Shown here: piece after piece, positions 38,290 to 50,800 of the stretch | Numbering within the stretch: the first letter of the stretch is position 1 | How the letters are laid out: each line of letters starts with the position of its first letter | Assembly: GCA_944470555.2 (NCBI GenBank) | Contig: OX104127.1 | Coordinates: forward strand, 41,281,934-41,345,933 | DNA from: Heterobilharzia americana | Taxonomy: Eukaryota > Platyhelminthes > Trematoda > Strigeidida > Schistosomatidae | DNA length: 64,000 bases | Direction: 5' to 3' | Notes under the pieces: model-generated | What the model saw: only the letters and a program-made list of their open reading frames with translations | Databases searched by the model: none | Told to the model about the DNA's origin: nothing | Position numbers and translations under genes: made by a program

Positions 38290-39790
38290 CATCCTCTATC
38301 AGATTTTAGATCACAACCGTACTTACGGCGCGGAATGCTTACCATATTTCTTGACCTGTATGTGGCATTTAACTCCACTAGTCGAGTGGTTTTATAACAG
38401 TGTTTGTCTAAAGAGTGTGCTAGGTAAGTACACTACTCTACTAAAGATTCTATTTTCGGATACCTGTGATCATAATAAAGCTTACGGTGAATTGTTTACA
38501 TTTTGGTTGGTGTCCGTCAAAAGTGTCCAGTCTCTAGATTTTCACACAATTTTCTCATAGATGTGCTTATAGAAGGTCTTAGTTGCTTCATCCGACTTTA
38601 TAGGAACAGGCCTTGTCACATAAGACTCCTTAGCAAACATAAAGTACGCAAATGACATGTTGAATCGAGAAAAGAAATAGGAATAGACTCACCAACCACA
38701 CGCACATCCGTACAGTAGGTAGGGAACCATATCTGTTTTGTGGCGGCCATTGATATTACTTGACTGCCCAAATCTCGGTAGGTGTAGATGGGTTCGAACC
38801 GGTCACCAACTGGTTGAAAATCAAGTGCATAGATCAACGATCCTCAGCTCCCGTTATGTGAAAATGCTATCAGAATAAAGAGTTTTCTGAATACCTTAAA
38901 TGACAATTTGAAAATGTTTGAGATGCATTTATCACCACTCAAATGGACATTTTTACCCCAGGATTGGTCTGCGTCCTCACCTCTTCTAACAATAGGGAGT
39001 AGAGTGGTTGAGCGCAATAACCATTTCATATATTTGGAGAGTCAGATCAGTTCTGATAGGTTACCGATGAACGAAATACCGATGCGCTTGTACAAGGCCT
39101 ACTTGGCTTTTGATGACTAAGGCTGTCTGTGGTATTGGTGAGATATCTGATTGCTTGCCAAAGTGTAACTGTACTGCTCAGTAGTTTACTCTCTTCTATT
39201 ATATATGGTCATTAAAGATGGAAAAATAGGTCTTCACTTTTTCATCCACAGTTGCCTACGTAGTAGCCGTATGTTTTAGAAACATCAGTTTGGTAATGTA
39301 GAGATCAGGTTGTGAGGCTGTGACCCATTGGTTTAACCAGTCGACTTTCAACCAGTGGGTAGTGGGTTCGAACACCGCTCCATCTACCGAGGTTTGGGTA
39401 GCTAGGTAATATCATTAGCCCTCATACAATGAACCTGGCTCATTGCTTACTGCATGAATGTACACAAGGTTGTTAAGTGCTTTTCAGTTCGAGAGATTAG
39501 ACGTAGTCTTTGGAAAAAGGAGAAGCTGGCTAGTGAGTTTGTAGAGATTCGTCGACTGAAGTGACTGGGCCATGTTATGCGTGCTTAGTCACCACTTTAA
39601 TCAGCGCAGAATGTGATTCGAAGGAGGTCTAGACTAGAAAAATGTCAGATAACCAGTCTAGAACATGATATAGTTCCGTAAAGCTTTTGACTGTTGGTCT
39701 GAGCCGTGTACAGAAATGTAAATTTCCTGGTCGTGTTCCTCATGACAAATGAAACCGCTGATTGGAAACTCTAAGTCATGTGACTAGCAT
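38290..39790 (+). mobile_element. non-LTR retrotransposon RT (Perere-3/SR3-like), interrupted
   Basis: RT box A reads LTIFLDLYVAFNS near 38340. The thumb-like block KMFEMHLSPLKWTFLPQDWSA, then RVVERNNHFIYLESQIS and the K.YLAF block, lie at 38908-39120. A family delta repeat sits at 39305-39485, after which tail sequence resumes. All frames are broken. Confidence 0.8.
39305..39485 (+). repeat. tRNA-like repeat, family delta
   Basis: Contains gggttcgaacaccgctcc as a B-box-like motif and taccgaggtttgggtag. It appears inserted within the RT remnant at 38290-39790. Confidence 0.7.
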
Positions 39791-39799
39791 TTGGCCTCT

Positions 39800-41987
39800 G
39801 TGGTACAGATCCATTCACATATTGTCTTCATCCTAGTTGTTTTATCACATTTTTTGCTTACTGAGACCCCTCTTTTTCTCTTATAGACTTCTACAATTTT
39901 CTTTTCCATCCATTTCCCTATTTCTGTATCTGTCGTCTTGTTTCCTTATATCTTGTATTGATGTAAGATGTTACAACCTTGGCCACTAAGAGCAGTAATG
40001 TTAGGTTCTGTGTTGAAGTCGAGTGAATGATTGGCTTGCTGCTATGCGAGAGTTGGAGCTGTAAATCAATATTTCACTCTGGGTGTTACTGGATAGTGGG
40101 TAAATGAGTAGTAGCTGGTAGTCATTAAATCTGTTTTTTTCAGTGATCTGTTCATCGTCCCGTTTGTGAGTGGATACATGTTCCTCTCTTGTTTATAGTC
40201 TCACTAACCGCCAATGTTTTCTCCCTGGCTGCCTTATTCAATCTCTCTATTTCCTATCACTGCTGTCTTTTCATTCCCTTCAGTCTCTGCCACCCACTGA
40301 TGCTGACAACCATGAAGTAAAGTTTTTATCAGGCGTCACTTACGTTGCTCCGGCTCCTTATTTTGCTTTGAACTTTCAAGAATCGATTAATTTTTATACA
40401 GTCCCTGAGATTCAGTGACATTTCTTGCCCTTTTAGGCTTTTTGCGATCTTTCTGGTTCTTTTAATAGCCAACCGAAGGTAGTGCTGAATTTCTTCAGGA
40501 TGTGTAACATTTTGTGTTCCAATAACTATCTAGCCAGTTCTTCCTTAAAGATATCTTCCAAATCTTCATAATCCGGTTAAATTCGTGAATGTTTTTCATT
40601 CGTAGTTCCCTTACGTCCATTTAGGCATAAAATACGCATGTTCAAACCGATATGTGGTCATTGTTCAAGAACTTGTTCTAGGAAGAGCTGCAATCTCCCA
40701 TCCACTCTTCATTGAAAACTGAAAGCAATATGGTCTGTTTATGCCCATTGTTGATTGGAGGTCGGTGACCGACGGGTCAAACTCTCTCTCTCTCTCTATG
40801 GAGTTCGTATTGGCTAGAAGTAATTGGTTGTCTAAACATAATTGTTGCATGAGATTGGCATTTTTGGTTGGGATTCTGAAAGTAAAGTGTGGGTTTTTTT
40901 CTGTCATGTATTCTTTTTACTTGCGCATTGTTTAGCTTTCAGTAGAAAGCCAGACAGTTTTTGTGGTGAGTTGTCACTGTCTAGATGGGGATGTGATACG
41001 TCTGAGTTAACGTCCGGTCAAGCCATGCGTAGCGATGTTCTTATTTGTTATTGTTGCCCTGTGTCTTTGGGAAATATTATAATGTTAATGGTTTTCACTG
41101 AGTATATGCTACTAACTTTGTGTTAGTGTACACATAGGTATTTAAAAGTAACTGAACATGTGTGAACTGTTTAATGAACTTGTTTGACCTGACTTTTGAA
41201 CTGACTGGAATATATGCATTACGGTTACGATCTCTTTTCCTGCATCATCTCAGAGTACTGGTTTTAGTCAATCCTGAGTGCGGATAAATTAGTTCATTTT
41301 CCAAAACGGCTCTGTTTTCGATGAAGCCCATCGTTTGCCTCTTCTGAACTACAGTCAGTCAGTCTCGTGTCGTAGCGCTATGCCTAAACTTGTGAGACCG
41401 CAACACTGTCTGAGGAGTTTCCAAATACTCGAAGGTCGAGTCCTGCGGATTCACAAGGTTGGCTGAAGTTAACAACCACATGCTACTGTGTAGTATGGGA
41501 ACTTGCATTGATTCACTTTTGTGCGAGGTTTTACGTTGAGTTGTCTGTCTATCCGAATAACCACACTTAAGCCCTGTATGCGTTTCTCAGAAATCCTCTC
41601 GCTTTTACTACCACTATTAAATTACAGTTACTGTCTTTATACAATTTTTATGAATTCAAAGGGGTACGCGGCCAATTAATAGTTAGAAGCTTCTGTGTTC
41701 TAAAATCAATCGGTTTATAAATGCGTAACTTACACGACGCATATTTCGTTTACTGGTTTGCTCGTTGAACTGTAGTTTAATGTCTTACTTCCTTGATAGT
41801 TAGAAATGTATCTATCTGATGATAAGCACTTCACTGTTACTGACAACTAGGAGATAGAACAATTGTATGTACCCATTTATAATAATTCCTTCCTTCACCA
41901 ATTTCAGAGTACGTGAAAGAATCCTAATCTATTTTTGTTTACTTTTAGATTATTGTTCATGAAGCAGATTTCAATTGTGTCTGACAA
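39800..41987. other. upstream flank of TMEM9, unassigned
   Basis: No gene recognised. A short CT microsatellite lies at about 40781-40796. The TMEM9 promoter should lie at the right end, but no specific element was identified. Confidence 0.35.
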
Positions 41988-42038
41988 ATGCATTTATATG
42001 TAGTGTTTGTGGCTGTATTAATCGTCCCAACTGCTTCG
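41988..42038 (+). CDS. TMEM9: TMEM9 exon 1, signal peptide
   Basis: Seventeen codons, starting MHLYVVFVAVLIVPTAS, form a hydrophobic signal peptide core ending in small residues. The donor gtaaca at 42039 starts an intron of only 45 bases, a size typical of 5' introns in schistosomes. Confidence 0.88.
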
Positions 42039-45000
42039 GTAACATGTTTTTTCTGTTAAATTAATTTCATCGTCAAACTATAGGCAGATTATGAAGATGC
42101 TCGGTGTAAATGTGTATGTTTACTTCCAGGATCCTATACAAATGGAACTAAACCATCTAAGAAGATATATGTGAAAGCGATCCCTTCAGAAAAATGGTAA
42201 GTTAATTCTTTTTCCTTCTTTACAATATTGTTAATTAATAAAGCACTTTTGAATATATGCTACAGAATGATAGCGATCTCCACCCGTTTTGTGAATGCAA
42301 ATTCCAAGTTAGGAATACCACTACAATAAAGGTAAGTCCTTTTATTTTTTTGCAGTATTTAAAATATTATCTAACCCGTAAGTTGGATAATAAGCGTTAA
42401 AAACAATTTCCCATATCTACTGTTTGCTGTTATACTATCCGGCTGCATAAAACTCGGTAGGTGGAGTAGGGTTAGAATCCTTAGCTCGCCAGTCTAAATC
42501 TGTGCGTTTGATTTGGTGAATAATTACTCGACAGATAGACGGCCTAATATGAATCATTATCAAATAAGCCAGAGACATTTTTAGTAGTGGTTATCACCAA
42601 TATTAATGGGATTTTTTTCAGTGAATGATGAAGTCCTCTCATGACGTAATCGGTAGATTTTTTGTAATTTTGGCGTATAGTTGGCTTACTTTTGTATTTA
42701 TTAGTTCATATTAAAACTTACACCGCAAAAGAATGCACAAACCAGTTGTCAACGAATCTTCTAGAGAACTGGGCGCCATCAACTAAAATCCCTTGTTAAC
42801 AACTGTCAGAAATTAAATCTATTCTATTACTGTCTAAAGTTGTTCAGTATATGTAATATATTTATTGTATCAACGAATGTAAATCTGTTCCACATCCAAT
42901 AAATGTTTCACGCTTGTTCTTTAAATGATGATATTTGTATTACAAATTGAACTAAACAAGTCCCACTAAACAATCAAAAGTGAATCTGACATATCAGTCC
43001 TCATGTTTAGCTAAGAATTAGTCAATAGTAAAATCTGGTTAGTAGTTACTTCTCCAGAGTGAGCAAGTACATTGATTTTTACACGTAGAATTGACTATTA
43101 CAGCGCGTGCAGTGATATACAATCTCACAATACAGTGGGAGACAACAATCATACTTAAGACCGATATAGTTAGATTCGGATAGAGAGAGAAAGAAATACA
43201 GATCGACTATGGAATCTTTGTCTAGTCTATTTGATGGCTAGCAATGGAATTCAAGATGCGCGTTTCGTCCTACCTTGACCATTAGGACACCGGGGCGCGA
43301 GTCTTGGTGGGGGTAAGATCACCCACTAGGGTGCAGGCACATTCAGCTGACGAGTCCCGAACGGGATGAAACGTGTTCACTGGATTCCACTGCTAGCCAC
43401 CAAATCGACTACAACATAGTGAGTGTCCAGGCAGTATAAAATAATCTGCATCGGATTCATCTTACCAACAGAGGTCGAGCAATTCGACCCAGTATTAGGA
43501 CGGGAAACTACAAGTATTAATAAATAAGAATCTTTGTTTATTGAACATACACTACACACTATGTAAACAAACCAACATTTATCTAGGATAATATAGGGAA
43601 CCGTATTACTATCAAAACCAAAGAATGACAAATGGTTGGTTTTGAAAAGCCCTTCGACAGCGTCGACCGAGAAGTAATTTGACAGCTACTGCTTCAGTAC
43701 TATGGTTTCAGTGCCACAAATCTTTATCAACATCATTCAACACCAGCTATATGCTATATGATGAGGCTACATGCTAAGTGATTCACTGTACAATGCAAAG
43801 CTCAGCTCAGTGATAGATTTGAAGTGAAGACAGGAAGGAGTAAGACAAGGTTGCCGCCTACTATCACTGATCACCTTCCTGATTGTGGTCGACTGGACTG
43901 AACTGGACGACACAACAAACTGTGAGGAGCTGTGAGAAGATAGGCATACTCTGGCTGGACCGATGAAAAGAGCCTGGGAGATTTGGATCTCGCCGATGGT
44001 GATTTATGTCCAGTGTCTTGTCTCACAGACTCGAAGATGTACAGGCGAAAACCAACAAGTTGGCGGAAGAGGCGAGGCGATGCAGGGCAGCGAAGACGTG
44101 ACTTCCTTGAGGTGAATGTAGAGAAGACAGAGCTGATGAAGATATTCAAACAACAACAACAACAACAACAAGAAGCACCAATCACCATCAATGGGAGAAA
44201 TGTAAGCGAAGTATTTCCTTTCACGTACCACGTAGGCAGCGTCGCATCGTTTCAACTACAGTTAGGGGCACTGGCACAGATGAGTATGTCAAAGCCAGGA
44301 TCGGAAAGATAGCAAGATAGGCCTTCCTGCAGTAATCTGAAATAAACAGTGTGGAGATCTACTGCACCGCACTCCACTCCACTCAGCATAAAGCGTGAAC
44401 AACATCCGGATTTTCAACACTAATTCAGTCCATTGAGTCAGTGCTTCTATGTGATGGTTGAGAAACTTAGCGCATTACGAAAAGCGTTTTCAACAAGCTG
44501 CAGACATTCATCAACAGCTGCCTACGCTCGATGTTGAATATAAGATGACCAGAATATTAAGAAGAAGCAAGGAGGAACTCTGGCTGGCTGGCAACGAAGC
44601 AAGGACATATCGCCCAACAAATATGCAGAAGGAAGTGGAGGTGGTTTAGGTTGGGCATGCACTGAGAAGACCATTCGGGGACATCACGCTTCAGGCCAGG
44701 CCTTCGAGTGGAACCTACATGGGAAACGACGAGTTGTTCTTCCGAGGGTGATATGATGGAGATGGTATTAGGAAGAGATGAAAGCTTCTAAGCAGTTGTG
44801 TAGCCAGGTTAAAAAGATTGCAGAGAATAGAGTGGAATGGAGGCGTGCTACTGAAGCCCCATGTTCCACTAGAAACCCAAAGGATAAATAATAATGATCA
44901 ATAAAATAATCAGGTATTGGGAGTTGTATGATCATCTTGATGTGAATGTGGGGGGGGGAGGGGGTTAAATTGTGCTGCGTAACCCACTGAGTAAATAATG

Positions 45001-47807
45001 CTATATACAGTAAATAAACTTATTATGGAAATAGTTGGATGACATTCACATAATATTTTTTTATCTTATAGGTTAATAAATGCATTTTGTATGGTTATTA
45101 AGTTATATTATTTGATGTTTATTCTAAACATCTCCAGCATTAGATGTTCATCTTTTGTGAAAATCTCCGTGAATTGAACCTTTCTTATTCTCTTAGCATA
45201 TTCCAAAAGTAGCATAAGCTTAACATCAAAGGGGATAACTTTTTCCCCTATGCCGAAAATAGAATTTAAAGATTAAAATATACTTTCTTAAACTTTAGAA
45301 TTTTTCTTAACAGTATACTAAAACAATAATAAATGCTGATCAAATATCTCTCTTTAAAATGATAGTTAACAAGTATTTCAAGTTGTTATTCATCGTACAC
45401 TGACATCAGTTGGAGGAACAAAGGAAACCTGGGAGCACTGGAGAGCTGTTTTGTCCTAGTATGGGACTCTTCGGCAGTGTGCACCCATGACCCCGTCAGG
45501 GATCGAACCCGTGACCTTCAAGTTCCATGGCTAGCACGTTACCATTAAGCCACTGGGTCGGCGGAATCCAATGGTCCATATTCCAAACTTCTGTTAGTTA
45601 ACAAAGTAAATGTTTATAAATAATATTCTAATAAAATGCGTTTAAACTAAGTAATTGTGATATGAATAATAATCAACAGAATCTTCTCACAAAGTTATTT
45701 TCATAATGAAATTGAATACTTTAAAAATAGTGCAAACTTGCCATCTGAACATAGAAGAAACTTTACGAATTCATCACTTTAAGCTAAGTTTATGTGTTCA
45801 AAAGAGGAACTTTATATCCTTCACTTCACCTTGCTCCTGACTTTTTACATCAAATAACTCTTCATCAATATTACTATTGTCATCCTCTTTCATTAACTCT
45901 TCAGTTGTTAATCTCGATATTACTCTCTCACTTTTGTTACTTCAACTATAAAAAGTGACTTTAAATATGTACATATAATCTACTCTATCATCACTTGGGA
46001 AATGAAACATTGAGCAAATACACAATTCTTAATTCTCTTATAAGTGAAAAATATAATCGTGCCTTAGCTACACATATCTGACAAAAATGACACAACATAA
46101 AAACCAGACAATCAGTAATATCTAGTGTATGAAGCCCATCAAATTATCTAGTCGAAAAAAAAAACTCGGTACATGGAGAAAAGTTCAAACTTGTGACTCA
46201 CTAACTGAAAATCGTGTACAGTTAGTCTCATAAACCATTGCTCTATTACAAACACACATAGTACTATACTATCCATCCAAAATTTAATACTCAGTCACTA
46301 ACACAGAAACGTATAGTTTTATGAAGGAAATATTATTCCAAGTGCTATTTTTTTAAGTGGCTTACTAGTATTTTTTTCGTCTACGTTTACAATTTCACTA
46401 CTTGAATACTGGATCCCAGCATACTACTTGAAATCTCTTTAGGCACATTAACTCAACACTAGAAATGTACATTGCTTTAACAACCTATACATGACTCTGT
46501 GATTCAACCATGTATCATCTGAAGCTAAGAGCAAGATCAGCTTGTTATTGAGAATGAGTTATAAACCTGTAAGTTTTGTTAATTATGGATCGTGGCTAGC
46601 AGTGGAATCCAGGATGCGCATTTCGTCCTATTTGGGACTCACTGGTCAGCTGGATGTACCTGCTTCCCAGTGAGTGATGTTGTTCCCACCGGGATTCGGA
46701 CTCGGGAGCGATCGCTTCAAACGCCAGGGCGTTATCCACTGCACTACCGAGCCACGATAGCCACTTCTTGTGCGACGGGTATAGTTTTTAGTATAATGGT
46801 TTTTTTATATGATACGCTGGCAATATCGAGGCATCCTCACAGGAGCCCATATATGCTAATAGAGACTGATCAATTCGGTCCAATCAACGACGGTATTATA
46901 TAAAAAAAACCATTATACCATAAAAGTTTTATCCGAGTTAGCACAGTACCTCAAAATATTTTAGTTTTGCTTAATCTAGCACACCCTACTACACTGACAC
47001 ACTACAATATGCAACACAAACAAAAGGCAAAGAAATGCAAACTATCTAAAGGAAATTTTGTAGAAAATCATAAGACAGAAAGGTAGAGTAAATAACGAAA
47101 TGTAATGAAACGACTGATTTGAAGAGAAGGTGCGGATGTAATCATTCCACTATCATCCATTTTCGTATTAGACGAAAACATCGTGGTACCTATATATTAA
47201 TGATTTCTACGCCAACGGTATAGCACATTTCCAAAATGATTTCATTTTAATCAAGTATGCACATGGAGACTAGACAGACATTTACCAAACAGAAAAACCT
47301 GAGAAATTAATTCAAGCATTTATAATGCAGATAAAAATGATGAACAGCAGAACAGTAATAATGAATTGTTGGTGAACAAGTAACTTTTCATCAAGTATTT
47401 TTTTTCATAGAACGAAGAATCAGTTGTTCAAACATGGGAGTAAAAGAGGACAACAATCCTCATCAGATATTCAAACACTTCACGTAGTAACACCAGTACA
47501 AAGAATCAAAATCTCAGTACACAACACAGTCAAATGTCTGCAGGATCACCTGAAATTACAGAGAGGTGAACCGTTTCGAGAGTGATAACAGATAATAATT
47601 GTGTCATACCACTGAAAATCATCGATACTGACTAATGAATCCTGATCCAGGGACTGAAACGTAATATGCATCTCACAAGAACTGTCAATCTTGTGTCCAA
47701 TAGCCTAATATAAATAATATTTACTCCTAGGAAACTCAAACTTGCACTGGTGTCAGTTTGTAACAATAAGTATCTTTGGAAAGTAGTACAACCAAAAAAG
47801 TAACCTG

Positions 47808-47870
<63 letters not shown>

Positions 47871-50800
47871 AATAACTATGGGAGATGATCCTCTTCATCT
47901 TTAGCTAAACATATTACAAAATGAGTGTTTAAACGGCTTTCAGAGTTCTATATAGAAACAGTCAAGAACGCATACTGTGATTTGAGGAAGCGATAGCCAC
48001 ACACAAATTGTAATCGTCTGTGTGTGTACAAAAAGAATTGGTTCTTACACTACAACTACCTCAGTAAACTATCTTTTCACCAAGATTAGAATCATTCTTC
48101 CTACTCTTTATCCTCACCTTTCTTAATTTTAATCCCCTATTATCTTAATTCTTCTATTCATTCTCACATCCTTCGGTTTGATATAAATTTACTTCACAAG
48201 TACGCTTGTGAACGCGTGCAAATATATTACATTGTTCAAATTGAATTCTGTCTTGTAATTACACTATCTAAATTCATAGAAGGGTTCCATTGTCTCAAAA
48301 AATTTAAAGTTTGTCATTTACATAGGCTGGATTCGTTTCAGTGAATTTACTGACTCAACTGTGACTTGAAGCGTGTTAACTCATTGCTTTTGAAATACAG
48401 GGAATTATATTTAATGGTTTATCTGAGTCGATAAAACCATATTGTTTTGTTTTTTCTGAGATATTTTACCTTTCATTATCTCTACATCTTATACGTGGTT
48501 GAAAATGTGCATATGTTGAAAATAGGGATTTTTCTGTCAGCTTACTTCATGAAGCTGACACCTAAAAACATTTTTACTCCGTTCTAGATAGTATGTCTCA
48601 AAATTCTGAAATTTTTCCAGTCAGTGCTTGATAGGTGTTCAGCTAAGTCAACTATCTCATGCCATAATGTGTTACCACTAGTTAATATTCAAAAAAAGCG
48701 TCGTATGATAATGTGATAAGATTTTTAAAAAACAATGATTGCTTTATACATACTAGGTGGTGATTAAGGTGAGATAAAAATCTAAACCTCGGTCGGGTTC
48801 GAACCAGCAACCACTGTATGAAAAAGTTTCAATTTAATCATTGAATATTTTTCTGAACGCTTCGTTGGGCATGTTACAGCTTCTTCAACAGAATATTCGG
48901 ATTCTTAGTAAGCATCAAAATATATACTGTCAAATGGTACATGTAGCAATGTTTGTATTTTAGTCATTGGTTAGCTGATTTGTTGTTCAAACTGATTATT
49001 TCTAACAGGTCATCATAAATTCACGCGATCCCTGTCATTTGTCATCGAAAACAATTCAACAGTCAAAGTATGTATATGTGTATTCTTAATAGAAAATGTC
49101 ATTCGTTTCCTAAAAATCGAACTTGAAATGAAGACCTTTTCAATTTTTTTTATAGCTGAATTAGAGTCTACCAGATAGGTAACAAATCTATTCCTTCGTT
49201 ACTGTTTAAAGCATTTGTTGACGTTAATAATATATGTAGGGCTGCCGAGGTCAATCTCTATTCATGCGAATGAAAATCCTTCGCTAATATGTCAACATTG
49301 TCAAAATTAAACTTATGTCCATTTTCAATGGCATGCACTGCTATCACCGATCTCTTTAACAAGCTTTTCAATTCCACTTTATTCGTTAGTAGGTGTTTGC
49401 CACACAACTTATAGTTCGTTCACTCAACTGTCTACACCTTTCACTAATATAATTAGTCGCATAATCCGTACATTTTATCTGATACACACAGTTGTTTCTT
49501 GTCACCTTTATCTTCGACTAAGGCTTTTTCGCAAGAATTTGAAGGTATGTAACAGACTATAACACCGTACCTAGAAGAAACTCATCGAGTTTGTTATCAG
49601 GTACCTTTTCTATATGAAATTGTCATCGTTGATATCAATGACTTCTTTCCAGTCTTACTTGTCTTATCTGTTTGTTTCTTGTTATTCTTCTTAAGAATAT
49701 CGTTCAGAAGACGCTTTCGATAGTCATTTTCTATTAACACTTGCCTTACTTTGAAAATTTTATTGTCTAGATCCTCCATTTCTGTCACAATGTTTTTAGA
49801 CGTATTTAATAGGTTCAAAGCTATTGTGGTTTTCATGTTCATTGGATGGTCGGACTAAAAATTTAGACTCTAGTTTGTTTATTAGAAATATCACACAGTG
49901 AAACAGTAGCATTTACTGGATAACGTTTTGGGATGCAATTCATTGTTCATATTCATATCAGGTAACTTCGAGACAGACTTTATATATTCCTAACTTGCTC
50001 TCCTTCTCTGTGATGACAAGGGTAGTAGAACTTTCCATATATCTTGGATAGGTGCAGAATCATTTCGAATGCATATATTTGGTGTTGGTTCGATAAACAA
50101 AGATTCGGTTATCAATCTCTCCCTCCATCCAACTAAGTTAGTTTTCAACGCTGTCCCCTTATCCCACCCTACTGTGTGATTGTGTGTCATCGCATGCAGA
50201 GCTATAGCCGAGTTTTTCTCTAGATTTCTTATCTTATTAGGATCTACTGATCTTGATTTAGCTAAATTTTTGTGCTCTGTTATTCTAATCGACCCTGGTC
50301 GACTGCTCTGACCTATGTACTTGACCTCGCAATCATTGCAAGGAATCTGGTAAACCAGATTATTTTGCTTAATTGCATCGATAGGATCTTTTAACCTACA
50401 AAGCTTGTTTCTAAGTGAGTTTGTTGGTTTGAATGCCACTTTAATCCCAGCCTTATTGAGAATTCTTCGTAGTGCTTCTGAGGTGCCTTCCTTGTATGGT
50501 AACACAGCAGAGGTTTTGAATTCTCTCTTAACCCTGTCACCATTATTAGCATTAGTAGTGGGATTATTTTTAATAAGACCTGTATTACTACTACTACTAC
50601 CACTGCTAATATTTTTCTATCAATTTCTTATGAATTTATTTGTAAATTTTGGTGGGTAATTATTGAGACGTAGGGTATTCTTGATTTGTCTAATTTCTTG
50701 TCTCAGATTTTTCCGATCTGTTGGTAAGCTTTCTCGCTCTATCACTTAAGCATTTAACTAGGCTTACTTTAACTGAAATGGGATGAGAGGATTAGAAGTC

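Noticed and set aside
40741..40935. alternative TMEM9 first exon with a hydrophobic start
   Set aside because: The ATG at 41988 gives a proper signal peptide in phase with exon 2 through a 45-base intron, so this upstream frame is unnecessary.
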